Positions 9,089 to 17,075 of a stretch of DNA of 64,000 nt are shown piece by piece. A program made the translations under genes and the position numbers. The DNA is taken from NCBI RefSeq assembly GCF_021728415.1, contig NZ_JAKKDV010000001.1, positions 415,977-479,976 of the forward strand. Direction: 5' to 3'. The DNA is from Flaviramulus multivorans. Lineage in GTDB: Bacteria; Bacteroidota; Bacteroidia; Flavobacteriales; Flavobacteriaceae. The notes under the pieces were generated by a model. That model was not told where the DNA came from, did not search any database, and saw only the letters and a program-made list of their open reading frames with translations. Positions within the stretch are counted from its first letter, which is position 1. The number at the start of each line of letters is the position of its first letter.

Positions 9089-10072
9089 TTAAAAATCGGC
9101 ATCAAAAGTGAATTTGTCTTTCTCTTCTTCTTTGTTTAAAACACCTGCTTTTTGATATTCAGAAACTCGCTTTTCAAAGAAGTTTGTTTTTCCTTGAAGC
9201 GAAATCATATCCATAAAATCAAACGGGTTAGGCGTGTTGTAAACTTTATCACAACCTAATTCAAATAACAATCTGTCAGTTACAAATTCTAGGTATTGCG
9301 ACATTAAAACAGCGTTCATTCCAATTAAACTAGCTGGTAAAGATTCTGTAATAAATTCACGTTCTATATCTAAAGCATCTACTAAAATCTCCGTGATACG
9401 AGATTTTGATACTTTGTTTATCAAATGTTTGTTGTGTAAGTGCACTGCAAAGTCACAGTGTACACCTTCGTCACGAGAGATTAACTCGTTTGAGAATGTT
9501 AATCCTGGCATTAAGCCTCTTTTCTTTAACCAGAAAATAGAACAAAAAGCTCCTGAAAAGAAAATACCCTCAACCGCTGCAAAAGCAATCAAACGTTCTG
9601 CAAAACTTGGAGATTCAATCCATTTTAACGCCCAATCTGCTTTCTTTTTTATTGCAGGAAAGTTTTCAATAGCATTAAATAAAAGGTCTTTTTCTTTTTC
9701 GTCTTTTACGTAAGTATCTATTAAAAGTGAATACGTTTCGCTATGGATATTCTCCATCATAATTTGAAATCCATAAAAGAATTTCGCCTCGCTATATTGT
9801 ACTTCGTTTACAAAGTTTTCAGCTAAATTTTCATTAACAATACCATCGCTGGCAGCAAAAAATGCTAGAATGTGTTTTATAAAATAACGCTCGTCATCAT
9901 TTAATTTCGTAGACCAATCGGTTAAATCTTGATGTAAATCAATCTCTTCTGCAGTCCAAAAACTTGCCTCCGATTTTTTGTACCATTCCCATAAATCATG
10001 GTGTTGAATTGGGAAAATTACAAAGCGATCTTTGTTTTCTTGCAAAATTGGTTCTACTGCTACTTGAGACAT
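9089..10072 (-). CDS. nrdB: Ribonucleoside-diphosphate reductase class Ia, beta subunit
   Basis: Radical-generating partner of NrdA. The di-iron and tyrosyl-radical signature ExxHxxxY is present as ENIHSETY, and the second metal half-site as [12 protein letters not shown]. The conserved C-terminal region ends [14 protein letters not shown], the tail that docks onto the alpha subunit. The presence of the radical Tyr places it in class Ia rather than a Tyr-less group. The length of 327 aa is normal. The start is supported by [20 protein letters not shown], common in this lineage. The 270 bases upstream hold no other gene that I trust. Confidence 0.96.
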   Translation of the reverse strand: MSQVAVEPILQENKDRFVIFPIQHHDLWEWYKKSEASFWTAEEIDLHQDLTDWSTKLNDDERYFIKHILAFFAASDGIVNENLAENFVNEVQYSEAKFFYGFQIMMENIHSETYSLLIDTYVKDEKEKDLLFNAIENFPAIKKKADWALKWIESPSFAERLIAFAAVEGIFFSGAFCSIFWLKKRGLMPGLTFSNELISRDEGVHCDFAVHLHNKHLINKVSKSRITEILVDALDIEREFITESLPASLIGMNAVLMSQYLEFVTDRLLFELGCDKVYNTPNPFDFMDMISLQGKTNFFEKRVSEYQKAGVLNKEEEKDKFTFDADF

Positions 10073-10341
10073 TGTTTTTAGTTTTTTTTGATGGTTTAAC
10101 GAAAATTTTAATTTTTTGGGAACAACAAAGATTGAAAATAGAACCCAAAAATGAAAGGTATAGTTATAAACATTGTCAACAAGTTTTTAACAATGAAAAA
10201 ATCTTACAATAAAATTTTGGGTTTTATTTTTTATACTGTAATTAATTGTTTATCAATGTATTACAAGCAAAACACTACGTTTCAAGCGTTTCATAAACGT
10301 GCCGACAAGATGCTTTTAAAACACCCATTTTTACAGTGTGT

Positions 10342-10917
10342 TTAAGGCTTTTTTTGAAGATTTTCAGCAACCTTTTCTAATTCAAAATACCAGTCTTCTC
10401 CAAATTTTCTAATTAAGGCTTCTTTTACAAATTTGTATACCGGAACACCTAATTCCTCACCTAATGTACATGCATCATCACAAATTTGCCACTTGTGATA
10501 ATTTACAGCTGAAAATTCAGAATAATCATTGACTCTTATTGGATATAGATGGCAAGACACTGGTTTTTTCCACGAAATTACTCCTTGGTTATAAGCTTCC
10601 TCAATCGCACAAAGGGCTACATTTTTTTCGTCAAAAATAACGTATGCACAATCTGCATTATTTATCAAGGGTGTTTCTAAATCGCCTTCTTCTGTTGTTA
10701 TAAATGTCCCTTGAGATTCAATTGCTTCGATGCCTTCCTTTCGTAAAAAAGGTTTTACTTTAGGATAAATATCTTCTAGTATTTTAGTTTCAGCTTTTTC
10801 AAGAGGTGCCCCGGCATCACCATCAATACAACAGGCTCCTTTACATGCTGAGAGGTTGCATAAAAAGTCCTTTTTTATAACATCCTCGGAAACAATGGTT
10901 TTTCCTAACTGAAACAT
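10342..10917 (-). CDS. DUF3109 family cysteine-rich protein
   Basis: The sequence LCNLSACKGACCIDGDAGAPL near the N-terminus is the DUF3109 signature, a probable metal- or Fe-S-binding cysteine cluster. Further Cys/His residues follow (ADCAYVIF, SCHLYPIRV, WQICDDAC). The cytosolic function is unknown. The length of 191 aa matches the family. It is divergent from marC, with the promoter region between them. Confidence 0.9.
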   Translation of the reverse strand: MFQLGKTIVSEDVIKKDFLCNLSACKGACCIDGDAGAPLEKAETKILEDIYPKVKPFLRKEGIEAIESQGTFITTEEGDLETPLINNADCAYVIFDEKNVALCAIEEAYNQGVISWKKPVSCHLYPIRVNDYSEFSAVNYHKWQICDDACTLGEELGVPVYKFVKEALIRKFGEDWYFELEKVAENLQKKP

Positions 10918-10983
10918 AAAATTATTATCTTGTAGCAGGCAAAAATAGTTAATCTTTAGATGAATTTAATTAAGATATTACGC

Positions 10984-10991
10984 TACTTTTG
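10984..10991 (+). promoter_or_regulatory. Bacteroidota -7 promoter element of marC
   Basis: TACTTTTG is an exact TAnnTTTG match, 24 bases upstream of the marC start codon. No clear -33 TTG element is visible at the right spacing. Confidence 0.55.
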
Positions 10992-11014
10992 CCGAAAATT
11001 TAAAATCTTATTTA

Positions 11015-11602
11015 ATGCAACTTAATTTTAAAGAAATATTTACGGCATTTATGGTCTTATTTGCCGTTATAGATATTGTTGGCAACATTCCAATTGTAAT
11101 TGATTTACGTAAAAAGGTAGGGCATATTCAAAGTGAAAAAGCTTCTATAATAGCAGGTGTAATTTTAATAGTTTTTCTGTTTTTAGGAAAAAGTATTCTA
11201 AACCTTATAGGTATTGATGTAAACTCGTTTGCGGTTGCTGGTGCGTTCATTTTATTTTTTATTGCCTTGGAAATGATTTTAGGAATTACACTATACAAAC
11301 AAGAAGAACATACGGCAATGACTGCCTCAATTTTCCCTTTGGCTTTTCCTTTAATTGCAGGACCTGGTAGCTTAACAACCTTACTGTCATTGAGAGCGGA
11401 ATTTAGAACAGAAAACATTATAGTTGCCGTTTTACTAAATGTTATTGTTATTTTTATAGTATTGAAAACATCCTCTAAAATTGAGCGTTTTCTAGGTGCA
11501 AACGGTATAAATATTATCAGAAAAGTGTTTGGTGTTGTTTTATTAGCCATAGCCGTTAAATTATTTGCGCATAACATTAAAGCCCTTTTTGATTTAGCTT
11601 AA
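11015..11602 (+). CDS. MarC-family integral membrane protein
   Basis: A six-helix inner-membrane protein of the MarC/UPF0056 family: helices at about 8-28, 42-62, 68-88, 105-125, 140-158 and 170-190, with family features DIVGNIPIVIDL and FPLAFPLIAGPGSLTTLL. Despite the name, a multidrug role is not established for this family, and a function is not assigned. The length of 195 aa is normal. It is first in a short plus-strand run with the next two genes. Confidence 0.9.
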   Translation: MQLNFKEIFTAFMVLFAVIDIVGNIPIVIDLRKKVGHIQSEKASIIAGVILIVFLFLGKSILNLIGIDVNSFAVAGAFILFFIALEMILGITLYKQEEHTAMTASIFPLAFPLIAGPGSLTTLLSLRAEFRTENIIVAVLLNVIVIFIVLKTSSKIERFLGANGINIIRKVFGVVLLAIAVKLFAHNIKALFDLA

Positions 11603-11625
11603 ATTCCTTATAAAATTTTAAATAA

Positions 11626-11829
11626 ATGAAAATATTAACCATAGTACTTAGTGTTGTTGCTTTAGGTCTTATTATTTTTAACTTAACAAAAGTAAATTTT
11701 GAAGCTCCATTTAAAGACGACAGTATTGTTGCTGTTATTACCATTGTAGCCTCGCTTTGCGTAATACTTATGATGACTATTTTACGAGTTTCTAAGCGTA
11801 TAGAACAAAAAGCTAAAAGACGTAATTAA
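11626..11829 (+). CDS. Small two-helix membrane protein
   Basis: A 67-residue protein with two hydrophobic segments (ILTIVLSVVALGLIIFNL and IVAVITIVASLCVILMMTIL) and a basic tail (KRIEQKAKRRN). It sits between marC and the flavoprotein gene, and its stop codon overlaps the next start (TAATG). The tight coupling supports it as a real gene. Function unknown. Confidence 0.8.
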   Translation: MKILTIVLSVVALGLIIFNLTKVNFEAPFKDDSIVAVITIVASLCVILMMTILRVSKRIEQKAKRRN

Positions 11830-12440
11830 TGATATTTGATGCATTAATCATTGGTGGTGGAGCAGCAGGTATGTCTTGCGCATTGGTTTTAGGTTCAGCT
11901 AAAAACAAAGTTTTTGCTGCAGATAAACACATTGGAATTATAACCCATCAAAAAACATCGCATTTACAAACCGCTTTATTTAATAATGTTCTGGGATTAA
12001 AACCAGGAACTACAGGAGCTTCTATTTTAGAAAGTGGCAAAAAACAGTTAGCTACTTTATATCCGCATGTTGTGCAAATTCATAATGAAAAAGTGTTAGC
12101 CGTTTCTAAAACCGAAAATGGCTTTACAATAAAAACCAATAAAAACAGCTATACTTCTAGTATTGTTGTTATCGCAGTAGGTTACACTAATTTAATGACG
12201 ATAAAGGGCTTGGATAAATATATTGAACCACATCCAAGAGCTGCTATTGAAAAAGATCGTATTTGGTTAAAAAACGTCAATCATTTAATTGAAGAAAACT
12301 TATATGTTGCTGGAACCTTAGCGGGATGGAGGAGTCAATTTGCTATGGCTTCTGGTAGTGGTGCCCATGTGGCTACCGATATTTTAACCCTTTGGAATGA
12401 CGGGAAACATACTAAGGTACATGATAAAATTGAACTGTAA
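11829..12440 (+). CDS. Single-domain FAD-binding protein, thioredoxin reductase-like
   Basis: The N-terminus FDALIIGGGAAGMSCALVLG is a Rossmann FAD-binding site. The C-terminal part, LYVAGTLAGWRSQFAMASGS, matches the second FAD contact of thioredoxin-reductase-like enzymes. At 203 aa it is about two-thirds of TrxB: the NADPH-binding domain and the CxxC disulfide are missing. It could be an oxidoreductase with another electron donor, or a flavin-binding accessory. It is translationally coupled to the small membrane protein upstream. Confidence 0.8.
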   Translation: MIFDALIIGGGAAGMSCALVLGSAKNKVFAADKHIGIITHQKTSHLQTALFNNVLGLKPGTTGASILESGKKQLATLYPHVVQIHNEKVLAVSKTENGFTIKTNKNSYTSSIVVIAVGYTNLMTIKGLDKYIEPHPRAAIEKDRIWLKNVNHLIEENLYVAGTLAGWRSQFAMASGSGAHVATDILTLWNDGKHTKVHDKIEL

Positions 12441-12441
12441 G

Positions 12442-14031
12442 TTATTTCCCTTCACTCAACTTTATTACCTCATCAATCATAATATCGTTCTGGTTGTAAA
12501 TTTCTTCAAAAGCGCCATTACCATAAAGTTGGTCGGCTAAAGTAGCTTTAATATATTGCTTTACCTCATCATGATAAGCCACAAAGGTTACTTTTGATTC
12601 GGTTCGAAGATTTAAATACTCTTGAAAAGCAAACACCAAATCATTGCTTACTTCAAAGGTGTCAATAAACTCTTTTCTAGGAATGTTATCATAAGCGTGT
12701 CGGTTTTTTTCTAAAGCTTCAAAAACAAAATTTCCAAAAAACCCACGACGTAGTAAAAATGATAGGGTTTCGTTTTGCATACTGCGATCAATCGGCACAA
12801 ACACATCTGGAATAATACCGCCACCGCCGTAAACAGTTTTTCCGCCCGGAGTGGTGAATTTTAAAGAATCATCTACTTTTATTTTTTCAGGATCTAATAG
12901 TTCTCCTCGATCTAACCTTTCAAAATATTCATCGTAGTAATCTTTATGTCCGTTCTTATAAGGGCGTTGAATAGAACGACCTGTAGGTGTGTAATATCTA
13001 GAAACTGTTAGTCTTACCGCGCTACCATCACCTAAATCCATTTCGCGCTGTACCAATCCTTTTCCGTAGGAACGACGCCCAACAATAGTGCCTTTATCAT
13101 TATCCTGAAGTGCTCCGGCAACAATTTCACTGGCTGAAGCTGAATTTTCATCAATCAGTACATACACCTTCCCATTTTCAAAATCACCCTTTTCAGTAGC
13201 ATAACTTTTTTCTATGCTCCCGCGTTTGTTTTTTGTATACAAAATAAGTTTATCATCTTCTAAAAACTCATCAACGATACTCTCTGCAATACTTAAAAAC
13301 CCTCCAGGGTTATCTCGTAAATCTAAAGCAATTTCAGTAGCTCCTAAGGCTTTTAATTTTTCTAAACCCGCTTTAAATTCTTTATAAGTTGATTCAGCAA
13401 AACGATTTACTTTTATATATCCTAGTTTTTCGGTGAGCATGTAAGCCGCATCAACACTTTTAATAGGAATGGTACTTCGTTTTACTGTAAAGGTTAGTAG
13501 CTCTGGTTCGCCTTTGCGGTATACTTTTAATTTAACTCTAGAATTTATTTCGCCTTTTAACTTTTTAATAATTTCAGTGTCTTTTAATTTATCCCCAAAA
13601 AGCGAATCGCCATCGGCCATGATAATTCTGTCACCGCCTCTGATACCTGCTTTAGCACTAGGTCCGTTTTCAATAGCTCTAATAACTGCTATTGTGTCTT
13701 TATAGGTATAAAAACTCACACCAATACCCACAAAATCACCTTTCATCTCTTCAGCAACGCGTTGCATATCTTCCTTAGGTATATAAACCGAATGCGGATC
13801 AAGATTGTCTAAAATACCATTAACCGTTACATCAACAATACTATCTGTATCAATATCATCCACATAATCATATTCTATATAATCGATTAGGCGATTAAGC
13901 TTATCTTTTTTGCTATTAGTAGAAAATAATCTGTCGGGGGAGTCTGTAAAATCTAATTTTCCGCCAATAAAAATCCCCGCTGCAATAGCAACACCTAAAA
14001 CAAGTGGCAAATATTTTTTTTGATAGGGCAT
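12442..14031 (-). CDS. S41 carboxy-terminal processing protease
   Basis: A periplasmic/membrane-anchored serine protease of the Prc/CtpA family. Residues 5-25 form an N-terminal membrane anchor (LPLVLGVAIAAGIFIGG); a PDZ domain spans about 90-175 (VGIGVSFYTYKDTIAVIRAI); the catalytic S41 core follows, with Ser in ENSASASEIVAGALQDND and the general-base Lys in GRRSYGKGLVQ. The length of 529 aa is normal for Bacteroidota. The start codon overlaps the stop of the dCMP deaminase gene upstream (TAATG), so the two are translationally coupled. Confidence 0.95.
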   Translation of the reverse strand: MPYQKKYLPLVLGVAIAAGIFIGGKLDFTDSPDRLFSTNSKKDKLNRLIDYIEYDYVDDIDTDSIVDVTVNGILDNLDPHSVYIPKEDMQRVAEEMKGDFVGIGVSFYTYKDTIAVIRAIENGPSAKAGIRGGDRIIMADGDSLFGDKLKDTEIIKKLKGEINSRVKLKVYRKGEPELLTFTVKRSTIPIKSVDAAYMLTEKLGYIKVNRFAESTYKEFKAGLEKLKALGATEIALDLRDNPGGFLSIAESIVDEFLEDDKLILYTKNKRGSIEKSYATEKGDFENGKVYVLIDENSASASEIVAGALQDNDKGTIVGRRSYGKGLVQREMDLGDGSAVRLTVSRYYTPTGRSIQRPYKNGHKDYYDEYFERLDRGELLDPEKIKVDDSLKFTTPGGKTVYGGGGIIPDVFVPIDRSMQNETLSFLLRRGFFGNFVFEALEKNRHAYDNIPRKEFIDTFEVSNDLVFAFQEYLNLRTESKVTFVAYHDEVKQYIKATLADQLYGNGAFEEIYNQNDIMIDEVIKLSEGK

Positions 14032-14462
14032 TATGCTTTTAAATCTTCAATATGTTCTAATTCAATGCCGGCTTTGGTTAAAAACCTCAATCCAGAATCG
14101 TCTTTATAAGCCTCATTATAAACCACTTTTACAATTCCTGCTTGGTGTATTAACTTACTGCACTCTTTACAAGGCGACATTGTTATATAAAGTGTTGCGC
14201 CTTTACATGACTGTGTTGATGATGCTACTTTTAAAATAGCATTAGCTTCAGCATGCAACACATACCATTTTGTGTAACCTGCTTCATCTTCACAAAAATT
14301 TTCAAATCCCGATGGTGTTCCATTATAACCATCAGAAATTATCATTCTGTCCTTTACAATTAGGGCTCCTACCTGTCTGCGTTTACAGTAAGATAGTTTT
14401 CCCCACTCTTGTGCAATTCTTAAATAAGCTTTGTCGTACTTAAGTTGTTTATTTCTTGGCAT
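14031..14462 (-). CDS. dCMP deaminase family protein
   Basis: A zinc deaminase that converts dCMP to dUMP, feeding dTTP synthesis. Zinc ligands are seen in HAEANAI (His, catalytic Glu) and SPCKECSKLI (PCxxC). The length of 143 aa matches ComEB-type dCMP deaminases. It overlaps the S41 protease gene by one base. Confidence 0.93.
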   Translation of the reverse strand: MPRNKQLKYDKAYLRIAQEWGKLSYCKRRQVGALIVKDRMIISDGYNGTPSGFENFCEDEAGYTKWYVLHAEANAILKVASSTQSCKGATLYITMSPCKECSKLIHQAGIVKVVYNEAYKDDSGLRFLTKAGIELEHIEDLKA

Positions 14463-14482
14463 TAATTATATCTAAAATTATT

Positions 14483-14616
14483 GCGTTCCCCAAATTAAAA
14501 ATTTGGGTCAGGCTTTTCGTTACAATCTTTTTTAAGGTTCTCGATACATTTCGATTTAAAAAAATCGAAACACTCGAACTGACATAAAAAAGGATTTTCA
14601 CTGCAATCCTTAACGC
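14483..14616. repeat. Imperfect palindromic intergenic repeat, copy 1
   Basis: The outer arms GCGTT / AACGC enclose several nested hairpins: CCCAAAT/ATTTGGG (14489-14507), TTTCGATTT/AAATCGAAA (14549-14570) flanked by TCTCGATAC and CACTCGAACTGACA, and AAGGATT/AATCCTT (14590-14611). The element fills the gap between the deaminase and HupE genes. It looks like a short mobile palindromic repeat of flavobacteria. It shares arm sequence with the element at 46145-46220. Confidence 0.6.
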
Positions 14617-14696
14617 AAAACAATATAACGAATATACTTGGTTCGTATTTTAATTACAACGCAAGTAAGTTAAAGTTTTATGAAATTTTTAAATAT

Positions 14697-15287
14697 TTAG
14701 TTTAAGAAATCACTATTTAATATCATGGGTATTACGAGTCCTACCACAATAGCCGAAACCACCATAATCCAGTCTCGTTTTGAAAATCTAAAAATAGTTT
14801 GACCAATGTAGCCTAAAAAGAGCACTATAAACACGATGATGACTTGTGCCAACTCAATACCTAAAGCAAATTCCAGAAGTAGTACCAATTTATTATCAGA
14901 ATCACCTAAAAGCATTTGAAACTCGCGTGCAAAACCCAATCCGTGAATCAATCCAAAGAATAAGGTGGACAAAAATAATACACCAACTTTTTCTTTTTGC
15001 GCACCTTTACCTGATGTAAATACATTAAAAAGCGCTACAACTAAAATAGTAATAGGTATTAAAAATTCTACTATGGTGGCATTTACGTTTACTACATTAT
15101 AAGCAGCAAGAACTAAAGAAAGTGTGTGTCCCAAAGTAAACATGGATACCAACAACAACACTCGCTTCCAGTCTTTAAAAACGTAAGGTATTGTTAAAAC
15201 AATTAGAAATAAAACGTGGTCGTAGGCATTAATATCTAGAACGTGATCGATACCATATTTAACATTAAACCAGAAATTTTCAAGCAT
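14697..15287 (-). CDS. HupE/UreJ family membrane protein
   Basis: A membrane protein with about six helices and the family pattern INAYDHVLFLIVLTIPYVF, FTLGHTLSLVLAAY and LFFGLIHGLGFA. The conserved His residues in these helices are typical of HupE/UreJ proteins, some of which move nickel. No urease or hydrogenase genes are near, so the substrate is unknown. The length of 196 aa is typical. Confidence 0.85.
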   Translation of the reverse strand: MLENFWFNVKYGIDHVLDINAYDHVLFLIVLTIPYVFKDWKRVLLLVSMFTLGHTLSLVLAAYNVVNVNATIVEFLIPITILVVALFNVFTSGKGAQKEKVGVLFLSTLFFGLIHGLGFAREFQMLLGDSDNKLVLLLEFALGIELAQVIIVFIVLFLGYIGQTIFRFSKRDWIMVVSAIVVGLVIPMILNSDFLN

Positions 15288-15337
15288 AATAATTAAGATT
15301 TTAGGGTTGTTTCAAATATACAATTAATTAGGCTCCG

Positions 15338-16294
15338 TTAAACGTTAACGTACTTTTTACCTAACTGCATAAGCATCTCTTTTGTTATAGCATCTAAAGT
15401 AAACTTGTGTTTCCATTTCCAGTGTTCTCTGGCAAAGGAGTCGTTAATATTTTTAGGCCAACTATTGGCTATATCCTGCCTGTAATCTGGCTCGTATTGT
15501 ATTTTAAAATCTGGTATATGGGCTTTTATACTTTCCGCTATTTCTTTAGGTGTAAAACTTATAGCCGACAAATTATAAGATGACCTGATTTTAACATCAC
15601 TAGATTTGGCTTTCATAATATCGATGGTTGCTTTAATGGCATCATCCATATACATCATAGGAAGTTCAGTGTCTTCCTTTAAAAAGCAATTGTAGAATTT
15701 GTTTTTTATGGCTTCATGATATATTTCAACAGCATAATCGGTAGTACCGCCACCAGGTAATGTTTTCCAACTTATAATCCCAGGATAACGCAAACTACGC
15801 ACATCAACTTCATACTTATTATGGTAATATTCGCACCAACGCTCACCAACCTGCTTTGTAATACCATAAACCGTAGTTGGCTCCATTACGGTATATTGTG
15901 GTGTAAATTCGGTTGGGGTTGTTGGCCCAAAAACAGCAATACTTGATGGCCAAAATATTTTTTTAATAAACTTAGCACGAGCCAAATTCAATACATGGAA
16001 CAACGATGACATGTTTAAATCCCATGCTTTCATTGGATACTTTTCGCCGGTTGCGCTTAACATAGCAGCCATTAAATACACCGTATCTATGTTGTATTTT
16101 TCTACGCAAACTTTAATGCTTGCATAGTCTTGAGCATCTACAATTTCAAAAATGCCGCCATTAACAATATCAAGATTGTTATAACTAATATCACTTGCAA
16201 TTACGTTTTCATCGCCATGTAAGCTCCTAAGCTTAGTTGTTAATTCTGAACCTATTTGCCCGCACGCACCAATTATTAATATTTTTGAACTCAT
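15338..16294 (-). CDS. SDR-type L-threonine 3-dehydrogenase / NAD-dependent epimerase-like
   Basis: Oxidises L-threonine to 2-amino-3-ketobutyrate with NAD (family knowledge). The Rossmann motif GACGQIG is at residues 9-15; the catalytic Tyr-Lys pair is in VYGITKQVGERW; RYPGIISW and PGGGTTDYAVEIYHEA are typical of the bacterial/archaeal extended-SDR threonine dehydrogenases. The length of 318 aa fits. It is monocistronic. Confidence 0.88.
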   Translation of the reverse strand: MSSKILIIGACGQIGSELTTKLRSLHGDENVIASDISYNNLDIVNGGIFEIVDAQDYASIKVCVEKYNIDTVYLMAAMLSATGEKYPMKAWDLNMSSLFHVLNLARAKFIKKIFWPSSIAVFGPTTPTEFTPQYTVMEPTTVYGITKQVGERWCEYYHNKYEVDVRSLRYPGIISWKTLPGGGTTDYAVEIYHEAIKNKFYNCFLKEDTELPMMYMDDAIKATIDIMKAKSSDVKIRSSYNLSAISFTPKEIAESIKAHIPDFKIQYEPDYRQDIANSWPKNINDSFAREHWKWKHKFTLDAITKEMLMQLGKKYVNV

Positions 16295-16410
16295 TTAAAA
16301 TCTTTCTAATAAGAATTTTTCAAAAATAATAAGATTATATTGATAATATGATATTTTGAAATCCATTATTTTTGATAAATTTTTAATTCACTAGAAATTA
16401 AGTATTACCA

Positions 16411-16418
16411 TATCTTTG
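16411..16418 (+). promoter_or_regulatory. Bacteroidota -7 promoter element of the lipoprotein gene
   Basis: TATCTTTG matches TAnnTTTG exactly and lies 29 bases upstream of the start codon at 16448. Confidence 0.55.
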
Positions 16419-16447
16419 CAGCACAGTGTTATTTTAAAAAATAGTTT

Positions 16448-16963
16448 ATGGTTATTAAAACATTAAACATATTATGTCTTCTCTTAATACTTATTTCTTG
16501 CAAAAACAATCAGGAAGCGGGTCCTGATGATAATGTTGAAAAACAAAGTCAAGAAATAACTGAACTTGATATTTCTAAATTAAAATACATAGACTATGCT
16601 CTGGATGCTAAAACGGAAGATACTATTAAAGATTGGCAAGCATATTATCAATTACAAGATGTTATCATTAACATAAAAAAAGGAGATTTAAGCTTTTTTA
16701 ACAATAACGAAGAAGAGGTTAAAATACTACTTAGCAAACTAAGAGAAAATATTCCTCAACAAATATCAAGCCCTTCGGTTTTAGCCAGAATACTCGTTCT
16801 TGAAACCAAAATATTGAAACTTGAAAGCTTATCAAATTTAGCCACAACCAGCAAGGAAGAACTTTTAATTACAATTAAAGAGTTTTTAGTGGCGTGTTCT
16901 AACATTAACTTTCAAATGAATAAAAAAATAGAATTTGACGGTCGTGATATTGAAAAACCTTAA
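16448..16963 (+). CDS. Hypothetical lipoprotein
   Basis: A 171-residue protein with a signal peptide and lipobox (LLLILISCKNN, Cys18), then an acidic linker and a helical domain (QDVIINIKKGDLSFF, VLARILVLETKILKLESL). It is probably attached to a periplasm-facing membrane surface. I recognise no domain. It is followed in the same direction by the M13 peptidase lipoprotein, 112 bases away. Confidence 0.75.
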   Translation: MVIKTLNILCLLLILISCKNNQEAGPDDNVEKQSQEITELDISKLKYIDYALDAKTEDTIKDWQAYYQLQDVIINIKKGDLSFFNNNEEEVKILLSKLRENIPQQISSPSVLARILVLETKILKLESLSNLATTSKEELLITIKEFLVACSNINFQMNKKIEFDGRDIEKP

Positions 16964-17075
16964 AATTGAGGATTTCTCACTTCTTCTATTAATATTTTGT
17001 TAATGTTTATGAATAACTCTGTTAAAATACGTAAGTATTGGTAAATTCGTAACGATTTTAAAAACAATACTAAAT

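Noticed and set aside
10160-10200. TTGACA-like element upstream of nrdB as a sigma-70 promoter
   Set aside because: Bacteroidota use a different promoter consensus and no matching -7 element is found at the right distance.
10151-10345. 64-codon plus-strand frame between nrdB and the DUF3109 gene
   Set aside because: It has low-complexity composition, no family pattern, and lies in the upstream regulatory region of nrdB while overlapping the end of the DUF3109 gene.
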